NCBI GenBank assembly: GCA_026707325.1
Contig: JAPOXA010000143.1
Span: 1-56,550 of the forward strand
From: Acidobacteriota bacterium
Lineage (GTDB): Bacteria; Acidobacteriota; Thermoanaerobaculia; Multivoradales; Multivoraceae
DNA length: 56,550 nt
Direction: 5' to 3'
The notes beneath the pieces are model-generated. The model made no database searches. It saw only the letters and a list, made by a program, of their open reading frames with translations, and was not told where the DNA came from. The first letter of the stretch is position 1; each line of letters opens with the position of its first letter. Below, one piece after another: positions 38,910 to 47,025 of the stretch. The translations under genes and the position numbers were made by a program.

Positions 38910-41609
38910 ATGCTCAGCAAGAAGACACACACTGGGTGCGCCGGCGTCCCCGCCGGCTGCCGCCGAAGGCGGCGGGAGAATTGTCGCCGGCCCTTGGCCG
39001 GCGGCCGCTTTGTTCCGGGCTGCGCCGCTTCGCGGCTTCGCCCGGAAGCGGGTCAGAAGACCCGCGCACCCAGAGCACCCATCGTCGCCCTGGCCGCCCT
39101 CCTTTTCCTAACCCTCACCGCCGGGGTGTTCGGGACGGTCGGCCCCCAAACCACCCCCATCGACCTCAACGCCTACACCCAGATCCTCCACGTCTCCACC
39201 ACCACCGGCGACGACGGCACCGCCACCGGCTCCGCAGCCACTCCGTACGCCACCCTCACCGCCGCCCTGGCCGCGGCCAACACCAACGCCAAGACAGCCA
39301 TCCTCATAGCCGCCGGCACCTACCCAACCCACAACCTCACCCTCCCCCCCAACACCGACCTCTACGGCGGCTTCGACCCCACCTCCACCGACGACTGGAC
39401 CCACAACCGCGACATCCAGGCCCACCCAACCATCCTCGACGCCCAGGGCGAACACCGCGTCCTCACCATCGCCGCCACCGCCACGTCCGCCAGCACCGCC
39501 AACGCCACCAACCGCATAGACGGCCTCCACATCCGCGGTGGCCTCGTCCACGGCCCCGGCGGCGGCATCCTCATCGACGGCGCCTCACCCGTCCTCACCA
39601 ACAACGTCTTCACCGGCAACGCGGCGCGCCGCCCCGAAGGCTGGGCCCCCAAGTACCTCCACGAAACCGCCCACGATGGCGGCGCCATCTACTGCCGCAA
39701 CCGCGGCGCGCCCGAGATCCGCAACAACCTGATCGCCGAGAACGCCACCGAGACCGGCCGCGGCGCCGGCATCGCCTTCGACCACCGCTGCAACGGCCTG
39801 ATCGCGGACAACGCCATCATCGGCAACATCGCCGGCGGCAGCGACAACTACCGCAGCAGCGACGGCGGCGGCATCTCCATCTTCAACTGGTCCTCGCCCG
39901 AGATCAGCGGCAACGTCGTCCTCGGCAACTGGGCGCTCAACAACAACGACGGCGGCGGCATCTTCGTCGCCTACTGGTCCTCGGCCAGGGTCCGCGACAA
40001 CGTCATCGTCGCCAACCAGGGCGGAGACGACGGCGGCGGCCTGTTCGTGGGCGGCCAGGAACACCGCTACGACCGGCCGTTCGACCCGATGCCTACGCCT
40101 GCGGACTTCTTCGTCGAAGTGACCGGCAACCGCTTCTTCGGCAACTCGAACCCCTCCGGCAACTCCGGCGCCCTGCGCATCACGATGGAGAGCCGCGGCC
40201 GGGTCGAGGGCAACGTCGCCGCGCTCAACGGCGGCTTCTACCTCCAGCGGAGCGAGCTGGAGGTCGTGGACAACACGATCCTCGAAGACACCCTGCTCAT
40301 CGAGACCAAGGAGGGGCTCGAGCCCACGCGCTTCAACAACAACATCGTCACCGGGTCGCTTCAGAGCGACGGCACCGCCGTCGGCACGGGGTCGCTGGCC
40401 CGCGACGGCTTCCACGACGAAGGGAACGAGGCGGGACTGCCCGAGTTCCTCGACGACGGCCGGGAACTCCAGGTGCTCGGCGCCTCCTTCTCCGCGGCCA
40501 GTCAGCAGACCCACGTCATCGTGGCGGCGCCGCTTCCCGTCGCCGACCTCGCCAACCGCGTCGCCGTCAGCGGCGGCGACTGGGGCGTCGTCCACTCGGC
40601 CTCCGGCCGCCACCTCACCCTCTGGGGCGACCTCCGTTCCGCCACCGAGCTCCGCCTGCTGCCGACCTACCGCCAGACTTCCTCGTCACCCGGCTTCGGC
40701 AAGGGCTTCGACGCCGCCCGCGCCGTCTCCGACTACGAGCCGCAGCGCGTCAACAAGTCCATCGAGCTCCTCGAGCGCGGTCAGCCCATCTACTACGACG
40801 CCTCCACCGGCGGCTACGAGGAAGGCGTGCAGATGGCCGGCACCTGGGGCGACTACATCATCTACAACGTCGAGCACGTGGCGCTCGACTTCGCGGCGCT
40901 CCGCGAGTTCATGCGCGGCCTCGTCGACGCCGGCCCCACCCCGAGCGGCCACCGGACGCCCACCGTCATCGTTTCCCTGCCCCTCTTGGGCCTCGACGAA
41001 CCGACCGTCACCGCCGGCGGCTGGATGGTCCAGCAGGCCCTCGCCCAGGGCGTCCACGGCGTCCACCTCGCCCGCGCCCGCGACCCCGAGGGCGTCAAGC
41101 GCTTCGTCCAGGCCGCCCGCTACCCGATCCACAAGCAGGCCATCGACATAACAGGCGTTGGCCTCCGCGGCTGGGGCAGCCACACCTTCGCCGCCTGGGT
41201 CTGGGGCCTCAGCGTCCCGGAGTACCTCCAGAAAGCCGACGTCTGGCCCCTCAACCCCGAAGGCGAGATCATGCTCGGCGTCAAGCTGGAAGACCAGCAG
41301 GCCCTGGACCGGGCCGCCGAGACGCTCTCCGTCCCCGGCCTGGCTTTCGCCGAGCACGGCCCGCGGGACCTGGGCCTGTCGTACGGCTACCTGGAAGGCC
41401 GGGCCGACCCGCCGCTGCCGCCCGAGGTCGTCGCCGCCGGCGACATGGTGCTGGAGCTGACGAAGGAGCGGGGGATGTTCTTCCTGGACAATGTGTTGCC
41501 GGGGAATGTGGCGGCGCAGATTGACCGGGGGGTGATGATTGGTGCGGGTCGGCGGGAGGATTCGGCGGAGGTGGGGCGGGAGTACAGTGGGCGGAGGATG
41601 CCTTGGTAG
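38910..41609 (+). CDS. Secreted beta-helix fused to HpcH/HpaI-type aldolase
   Basis: 899 residues. ATG 38910 lies two bases after the upstream stop with GGAGGG before it. Residues about 8-55 come from a palindromic element; the signal core is IVALAALLFLTLTAGVFG. Residues about 85-560 form a right-handed parallel beta-helix, seen as repeated GGG-I turns (HGPGGGILID, SDGGGISIFN, NDGGGIFVAY, DDGGGLFVGG). From about 610 a TIM-barrel aldolase of the HpcH/HpaI family follows: GTWGDYIIYNVEHVALDF with His656, metal ligand Glu794 in KLEDQQAL, and Asp820 in PRDLGLSYGY. The Arg that binds the substrate carboxylate in HpaI seems replaced by Ser. Family members cleave 2-keto-3-deoxy acids to pyruvate and an aldehyde. 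Confidence 0.82.
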   Translation: MLSKKTHTGCAGVPAGCRRRRRENCRRPLAGGRFVPGCAASRLRPEAGQKTRAPRAPIVALAALLFLTLTAGVFGTVGPQTTPIDLNAYTQILHVSTTTGDDGTATGSAATPYATLTAALAAANTNAKTAILIAAGTYPTHNLTLPPNTDLYGGFDPTSTDDWTHNRDIQAHPTILDAQGEHRVLTIAATATSASTANATNRIDGLHIRGGLVHGPGGGILIDGASPVLTNNVFTGNAARRPEGWAPKYLHETAHDGGAIYCRNRGAPEIRNNLIAENATETGRGAGIAFDHRCNGLIADNAIIGNIAGGSDNYRSSDGGGISIFNWSSPEISGNVVLGNWALNNNDGGGIFVAYWSSARVRDNVIVANQGGDDGGGLFVGGQEHRYDRPFDPMPTPADFFVEVTGNRFFGNSNPSGNSGALRITMESRGRVEGNVAALNGGFYLQRSELEVVDNTILEDTLLIETKEGLEPTRFNNNIVTGSLQSDGTAVGTGSLARDGFHDEGNEAGLPEFLDDGRELQVLGASFSAASQQTHVIVAAPLPVADLANRVAVSGGDWGVVHSASGRHLTLWGDLRSATELRLLPTYRQTSSSPGFGKGFDAARAVSDYEPQRVNKSIELLERGQPIYYDASTGGYEEGVQMAGTWGDYIIYNVEHVALDFAALREFMRGLVDAGPTPSGHRTPTVIVSLPLLGLDEPTVTAGGWMVQQALAQGVHGVHLARARDPEGVKRFVQAARYPIHKQAIDITGVGLRGWGSHTFAAWVWGLSVPEYLQKADVWPLNPEGEIMLGVKLEDQQALDRAAETLSVPGLAFAEHGPRDLGLSYGYLEGRADPPLPPEVVAAGDMVLELTKERGMFFLDNVLPGNVAAQIDRGVMIGAGRREDSAEVGREYSGRRMPW
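38932..39075. repeat. Palindromic element, hybrid type, behind the start codon at 38910
   Basis: 144 bases. The left end carries GCCGGCG-TCCC-CGCCGGC (as at 12902), while the right end carries GCGGGTC-AGAA-GACCCGC and GCACCCAGAG (as at 32940). In between are GCCGCC-GAA-GGCGGC, GCCGGCC-CTT-GGCCGGC and a GCCGC-TTC-GCGGC hairpin. The mixture shows that modules are exchanged between copies. Confidence 0.93.
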
Positions 41610-42055
41610 CGCTTCGGCGGGTGGGACTCTCAACTAGTTTGGTTGGCCCTAAGGAGCACAAGGTGCCAGACCGTTGAGATACTAGGCGACAGCAAAGCCT
41701 TGCTCGACTAGCTGGGTGTGTAACCAGGGCGCTCCCTTGAATCGCAAGACCAGCAGGGATCGAGCCTCTCGGAAGCGCGAAGTTCAGGTCCCACGGACGG
41801 CGCCACCAACGAGCCAGGCGATACGAGAAGTCGAGCCACCACTTCTGCAAAGCGAACTCGCTTGACCGTGTCCAGCAGCGATCGTAGTCTCCCGCGCCGA
41901 GGACACGTTCGGACAGGCTTCGTGGGCGCCCTGCCTCACGGCCAGATCAGCGCGTCCACCGAGCGTGACTGGCTGGTGTGGTGTGTTTGGGTTTATGGAC
42001 CGCGCTAGTCAGGTACGCGACAGTCCCTGGCCATCTACACGGGACCGTTGTAAGG
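41610..42055. other. Intergenic region at left edge of the defence island
   Basis: 446 bases between the beta-helix/aldolase gene and the CD-NTase gene. I find no convincing gene, tRNA or palindromic element. The minus-strand frame over this stretch is proline-rich only because it runs into the neighbouring gene. The base composition becomes visibly less GC-rich here, marking a compositional boundary. Confidence 0.5.
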
Positions 42056-42982
42056 ATGACTGACTTGGAAGCCACCTTCACGTATTGGGCTCAGTCGCCT
42101 AGCCAAAGCGAGCAAACCCGCTGCGACAACGCTGTTGGAGTCATTAGAAACGCGATCGGCCAACACAACGTACTCGGCGCGATGTTGCGTTCGCACAGCA
42201 TCCGAGTGTTCGTCCAGGGTTCCTATCGCAACCGTGTGAACGTTCGAGCGGACAGTGATGTGGACGTCGGCGCCCTCTACACGGGCTCCTTCTTCGGAAC
42301 GTACCCGCACGGCTCGGACGGAGAGTCTTGGGGTATCCCCGCCGCCGCCTACCGCTACGGACAGTTCAAGACCGACTTACAGCAGGCCCTAAGCGAGTAT
42401 CTCGGCTCGTCGATGGTCGCTAGAGGCAACAAGTCCATCAAGATCCGCGAAACCTCTTATCATGTGGAGGCGGATGTAACCCCATTCTTCGAGCATCGCA
42501 TGTACTCCGCACCCGGCAGCTACGTTCCAGGCGTGGCGCTTCGTCCCGACAAGAGCTCCTTGCCGGTAGTCAACTACCCTGAGGCGCTGTTCTCATGGTG
42601 GCCGAAGGAGCACTATGAGAATGGGCTCGACAAGCACGAACGCACACGCCGACGCTACCGAGGTCTAGTGCGTATACTGAAGAAGTTGCGCAACCAGATG
42701 GAAGACGGCGGGAGTCCTGCGGCTCGAGCCATTCCAGGTTACTTGCTTGAGTGCTTGACCTGGAACGCGCCCGACAGCTGTTTCGATCGCTACGGTTGGT
42801 ATCCGCGCGTGGGGGCGGTCTTGGGCTATCTTGGAGCCCAGATCGACACCGGGACAGGCTGGCAGGGATGGTGTGAAGTAGATGGGATCAAGCCGCTCTT
42901 CACTCAGGCTCAGCCGTGGACGCTTCGGCAGGCGCGCGATTTCATTGGTGCGACTTGGGCGTACTTGGGAGCGCAGTCGTGA
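42056..42982 (+). CDS. CD-NTase (CBASS cyclic-nucleotide synthase)
   Basis: 308 residues from ATG 42056. The polymerase-beta-like active site is intact: FVQGSYRNRVNVRADSDVDV places GS at 55-56 and metal-binding Asp68 and Asp70, and HVEADVTPFF gives the third carboxylate Asp140. Length and layout match SMODS-type CD-NTases, which make cyclic di- or trinucleotides on phage infection. The next gene, overlapping by four bases, encodes a Cap15-like membrane effector, which supports a CBASS role. The nucleotide product cannot be predicted. A longer form from GTG 41978 is possible but adds no conserved sequence. No Cap2 or Cap3 gene is present, so this is a minimal (type I) CBASS. Confidence 0.85.
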   Translation: MTDLEATFTYWAQSPSQSEQTRCDNAVGVIRNAIGQHNVLGAMLRSHSIRVFVQGSYRNRVNVRADSDVDVGALYTGSFFGTYPHGSDGESWGIPAAAYRYGQFKTDLQQALSEYLGSSMVARGNKSIKIRETSYHVEADVTPFFEHRMYSAPGSYVPGVALRPDKSSLPVVNYPEALFSWWPKEHYENGLDKHERTRRRYRGLVRILKKLRNQMEDGGSPAARAIPGYLLECLTWNAPDSCFDRYGWYPRVGAVLGYLGAQIDTGTGWQGWCEVDGIKPLFTQAQPWTLRQARDFIGATWAYLGAQS

Positions 42983-43617
42983 GGCTGGAGCGTCTCCACA
43001 TCACGGTGTGCCTTGGAATCTCGGCGATCGTGTGGTTCGGCGTCCTGGTGGCTCGCGGTACACCCGTGAGTTGGGACCACGCCGCGCCCTTTTCGAGCGT
43101 TGTCGGAGCCTTGGTCTCGCTCGGTCTGCTCTTGGAGCACTACGGCTGGCGACACCCCCTTCTGCACGGTTGGTTCGTCAAGCGGCCGGACCTGCGAGGT
43201 ACTTGGCGAGTCGAGCTTCAGTCCAGTTACATTGACCCGGGCACGAACGAGCGTGCTCCAATGATCGTCTGCTACATGGGGGTGAAGCAGACGTTGTCGA
43301 CTCTTGAAATGCACTTGATGACGCCGGAGTCGGAATCGTGGTTTGTCGCCGATCGCGTAACAACCTCGGCGGGCGGCAGCTATCGGGTTGTGGGCGTGTA
43401 CACAAATGAGCCGAACGTACATCTCAGAAACGAATGCACCAGTGAGATCCACCAAGGAGCCATCATTATCGATACGCATGGGCCAATGCGCCGACCCAGC
43501 ACGCTGACGGCGAAGTACTGGACCGATCGCAAGACTACGGGCACGATGGACTTCACAGCACGAGCCTCAACCGTGTTCACGCGCTTCAGCGAGGCGCATG
43601 AGAAGTTCCACGCGTAG
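42979..43617 (+). CDS. Cap15-like CBASS effector (2TM plus beta-barrel)
   Basis: 212 residues. The GTG at 42979 overlaps the CD-NTase stop (GTGA). Two membrane helices lie at about residues 7-25 (ITVCLGISAIVWFGVLVA) and 35-55 (SSVVGALVSLGLLLEHYG). The soluble rest is beta-rich: RGTWRVELQSSYIDPG, YRVVGVYTNEPNV, and TAKYWTDRKTTGTMDF near the end. This is the design of the SMODS-associated 2TM beta-strand-rich effector, now Cap15: the lipocalin-like barrel binds the cyclic nucleotide and the helices oligomerise to damage the inner membrane, killing the infected cell. Assignment rests on the fold pattern, the YWTDRKT-type motif as I recall it, and the operon with a CD-NTase. Confidence 0.8.
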   Translation: MRLERLHITVCLGISAIVWFGVLVARGTPVSWDHAAPFSSVVGALVSLGLLLEHYGWRHPLLHGWFVKRPDLRGTWRVELQSSYIDPGTNERAPMIVCYMGVKQTLSTLEMHLMTPESESWFVADRVTTSAGGSYRVVGVYTNEPNVHLRNECTSEIHQGAIIIDTHGPMRRPSTLTAKYWTDRKTTGTMDFTARASTVFTRFSEAHEKFHA

Positions 43618-44328
43618 CTGAGACCGCTGCGTCGCGCTGTAACGACTTGAGACCTGGAGCACGCCGAGCCCGTCCGCTACGCTGTCTCTGGTGGCGGTCG
43701 CGAAGCAAACTGCCCGAGCGGCGGGACCTAGCGGGAACCATCGACTCTGACGTTTGCATGGGCGCATGCTTAGCCAACGGGAGGTCGCGGAAGTCGCTCT
43801 CGCCGGGCGCCGGCACTTACCTGAAGGCGATGGCGGTTTGTGGTTGGGGTGTGCCGGCCTGTGCATCACCTAGGCGTCACTTCGTGTGGGCCGCGTGGAG
43901 CGGCTACCTCCCAAGGACCCATACCGCCAAGACCTCGGCTAGAAAGGGGGAGAGGAGAGACCGCCGGCTCTAGGGCCGCACCTCCGTCACCGTTGAGTTA
44001 TCTTTGGTGCTGGCTCACGCCAGGAGGACAAACCGGATTCACGATCCGTGACTGGAGATGGAACACCAGATGCGTAGCGGTTCTGGCGGCGACTCAACCC
44101 GGTGGACGGCACCACCGAGAACTCGAGGAGACTCGAGCTTGAGGCACTCACAAGGGGGGTGGCGAGGACCACCGTTCGATCCGCTTCTTCGGCTTGACAT
44201 TCTTGGAATTGAGGTCGTAGCCAGAGCCGGCGTCCGCCACGCCCGAACCGTGGCCGTGGGAAGGGGACGGCAAGCGCTCGAGAAGTGAATCGGGAACTCG
44301 GAAACGGAAGTGTTAAAAGGGTCAGAAG
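43618..44328. other. 711-base non-coding region before hsdM
   Basis: No credible gene is seen between the Cap15-like gene and hsdM. Two small hairpins sit next to each other about 200 bases before hsdM: CGGTGG-ACGGCA-CCACCG (44099-44116) and CTCGAG-GAGA-CTCGAG (44122-44137). A TTGACA occurs at 44194-44199 without a good -10. The region probably holds the promoter and perhaps a small RNA for the restriction operon, or a decayed gene. Confidence 0.4.
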
Positions 44329-47025
44329 ATGAAACAAGAGACGATCACCCTCGCTCAGCTCGAGTCCTTCCTCCTGAAGGCTGCCGATATCTTGCGCGGC
44401 AAGATGGACGCCTCGGAGTTCAAGGAGTTCATCTTCGGCATGCTGTTCCTGAAGCGGCTCTCCGACGAATTCGACCGAAAGCGCGAGCAACTTCGCAACG
44501 ATACCTTCGCGCACCTCAGAGACCAGCCTGACCTCGTCGCCGAGCTGCTCGAGGAGAAGACATCCTATGGGGAGACCTTCTTTGTTCCGGCCAGAGCCCG
44601 ATGGGACGCGCCCTGGCAAGACGAGAACGGCGATCTTGTGCCGGCCATGAAGGATCTCAAGCACGACATCGGCAACATGCTCAACAAGGCCATTGCGGCC
44701 ATCGAAGACGAGAACGATGCGCTCGACGGCGTGCTAAAGAACAACATCGACTTCAACGCGGTGAAGGGCAAGACCAGGATTTCGGACCAGAAGTGGAAGG
44801 ACCTGCTCGACCACTTTAGCCAGCCCGGGTTCATCCTCGTCAACGACAATTTCGAGTTTCCCGACCTGCTGGGGGCCGCCTACGAGTACCTCATCAAGTT
44901 CTTCGCCGACAGCGCCGGCAAGAAGGGCGGCGAGTTCTATACCCCCGGCGAGGTCGTCCGCCTGCTTGTGCAGCTCACCCAGCCGGAGGCCGGCAACACC
45001 ATCTACGACCCGGCGGTCGGATCCGGCGGCTTTCTCATTCAGGCCCACCAGTATGTGGAAGAGCAGGGACAGAACGCCGACGATCTGGCCCTGTACGGGC
45101 AAGACTCCAACGGCACGGTCTGGTCGATCTGCATCATGAACATGATTCTCCACAACATCACCCGATCGACTATCGAGAACGGGGACACGCTAGAGGACCC
45201 GCTCATCCTCGACAACGGCCAGATCCGCAAGTTCGACCGAGTGCTCGCCAATCCGCCGTTCTCGCAGAACTACAGCCGCGCCGGGATGAAGTTCACCAGT
45301 CGTTTCCGCGAGTGGTGCCCGGAGTCTGGCAAGAAGGCAGACCTCATGTTCGTGCAGCACATGCTGGCGAGCCTTAGGCCCAACGGTCGGATGGCGACGA
45401 TCATGCCGCACGGTGTTCTGTTCCGTGGCGGTAAGGAGAAGCTCATTCGGGAGCTACTGATCAGGGACGACTGCATCGAAGCGATTGTCAGCCTGCCGCC
45501 AGGTCTCTTCTACGGCACGGGCATCCCCGCCTGCGTGCTGGTCTGCAACAAGAGCAAACCTGACGCATTCAAGGACAAGGTCCTCTTCATCAACGCCGAG
45601 CGTGAGTACGCAGAGGGCAAGAACCAGAACCGTCTTCGCCCAGAGGACATCGAGAAGATCGATTTCGTCTTCACGCATAAGCGCGAGCAGCCCAGGTACT
45701 CGCGCCTCGTGCCTAAGTCCGAGATCGTGGACACACACGACTACAACCTCAACATCCGACGCTATGTGGACAACGCACCCGACCCCGAGCCGGAGGATGT
45801 CCAGGCGCACCTCATCGGCGGAGTTCCGGAGCTGGAGGTGGCCGCGCTCACGGGCGACTTCGCCAAGTTCGGTGTTGACCCGGCCTCACTTTTCGAGCCT
45901 GAACGTCCTGCCTATCTCGCCTTTCGCGAGTCCATCAACACCAAGTCAGTGATCAAGTCCAGGCTCGAAGCGGACCCGGCTGCGCTGGATACCGTAGGTC
46001 GGCACCACGCCGTGCTTGAATCTTGGTGGACTGTCGCTAGGGAGGACTTCGCCCGACTCCAGCATGCGGGCAATGGTGGTAAGAAGATGCCCGAGGTTCG
46101 CCAAGAGTTGCTCACCAGCCTCAAGGCCAACCTCGTGCCGCTCGGCGTACTCGACGAGTTCAAGAGTGCTGGCATCTTTGTCAACTGGTGGCAGCAGATC
46201 CGCTACGACCTCAAGACCATCGTGTCCACCGGCTGGCACCACACACTCATCCCCGATGGCTACCTCATCACCGAGTACTTCCAGACTGAGGCTGACGCCG
46301 TCGAGGCGCTGGAAACGGCCATCGCCGAAGCGCGGGGCGAGCTGTCCGAGGCGGTCGAGACCGCCCAGGAGGTGAGCGGCTACGAGCCCGACGACGACAA
46401 GAAGGTCACCGCTGCCGTCATCAAGAAGGCTCTCAAGGTGCTCATTGACGACCTGAGGGACAGCGGCAGCGCTTCCGCTCGGAAAGAACTCAGGAATCTC
46501 GTGGACCAGGATAAGGCCATCAAGGCGGTCGAGAAGCGCATCAGAGCGGCCAGGGCGAGGCTCAAGGAGAAGGCCGCCGAACTGGAGTTCAAGCTCAACC
46601 TCAAGCGCCTCGGGGCAGCGGACTTCCAGGTCGAGACCCAGGTGCTGATCGCTCAGACGGCGGCTCGCCTTGCCGCCCTGGACCCGAGGAGCAAGGCCGA
46701 CAGGAAAACCTTCACCGCGCTCGCCAAGGACCAGGAGGCCCTCCGCGCACGCGCCGCCCAAGTCGAGGCAGTGCTCAAGGCGATCGGAGGCCGGCTCAAC
46801 GAGGCCGGTGCTCGTCACCTGATCCTGAAGAAGATCTACGACGTCATCCGCGCTGAGTTGGACCGTTACCTCGCTGCGGAGAAGCGGATGCTCCTGGGCG
46901 CCGCCGAGAACCTGTGGGAGAAGTACTCGACTAGCACTCAGCTGCTGGACTCGCATCGCGCTGAGACGATGAAGACCCTAAACGGCTATCTTGTCGGCCT
47001 CGGTTACTTTGAAGTACTGTCATGA
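44329..47025 (+). CDS. hsdM: Type I restriction-modification methyltransferase subunit, long form
   Basis: 898 residues, clearly longer than common HsdM subunits of about 500-550. The N-terminal helical HsdM domain ([20 protein letters not shown]) is followed by [14 protein letters not shown] near residue 200, the SAM-binding motif [13 protein letters not shown] near 226, and the catalytic NPPF of an N6-adenine methylase near 308. After about residue 520 there is a long extension with charged, probably coiled-coil helices ([37 protein letters not shown]). It methylates host sites together with HsdS and completes the nuclease with HsdR. The stop overlaps the hsdS start (ATGA). Confidence 0.93.
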   Translation: MKQETITLAQLESFLLKAADILRGKMDASEFKEFIFGMLFLKRLSDEFDRKREQLRNDTFAHLRDQPDLVAELLEEKTSYGETFFVPARARWDAPWQDENGDLVPAMKDLKHDIGNMLNKAIAAIEDENDALDGVLKNNIDFNAVKGKTRISDQKWKDLLDHFSQPGFILVNDNFEFPDLLGAAYEYLIKFFADSAGKKGGEFYTPGEVVRLLVQLTQPEAGNTIYDPAVGSGGFLIQAHQYVEEQGQNADDLALYGQDSNGTVWSICIMNMILHNITRSTIENGDTLEDPLILDNGQIRKFDRVLANPPFSQNYSRAGMKFTSRFREWCPESGKKADLMFVQHMLASLRPNGRMATIMPHGVLFRGGKEKLIRELLIRDDCIEAIVSLPPGLFYGTGIPACVLVCNKSKPDAFKDKVLFINAEREYAEGKNQNRLRPEDIEKIDFVFTHKREQPRYSRLVPKSEIVDTHDYNLNIRRYVDNAPDPEPEDVQAHLIGGVPELEVAALTGDFAKFGVDPASLFEPERPAYLAFRESINTKSVIKSRLEADPAALDTVGRHHAVLESWWTVAREDFARLQHAGNGGKKMPEVRQELLTSLKANLVPLGVLDEFKSAGIFVNWWQQIRYDLKTIVSTGWHHTLIPDGYLITEYFQTEADAVEALETAIAEARGELSEAVETAQEVSGYEPDDDKKVTAAVIKKALKVLIDDLRDSGSASARKELRNLVDQDKAIKAVEKRIRAARARLKEKAAELEFKLNLKRLGAADFQVETQVLIAQTAARLAALDPRSKADRKTFTALAKDQEALRARAAQVEAVLKAIGGRLNEAGARHLILKKIYDVIRAELDRYLAAEKRMLLGAAENLWEKYSTSTQLLDSHRAETMKTLNGYLVGLGYFEVLS

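Noticed and set aside
31218..39075. Reading the palindromic elements as a CRISPR array
   Set aside because: Copies are kilobases apart, lack regular spacers and contain multiple hairpins with differing stems; no cas genes are present.
44194..44222. TTGACA as the -35 box of an hsdM promoter
   Set aside because: At 16-18 bases' distance the -10 would be TCGTAG or similar, too poor to support a promoter call.
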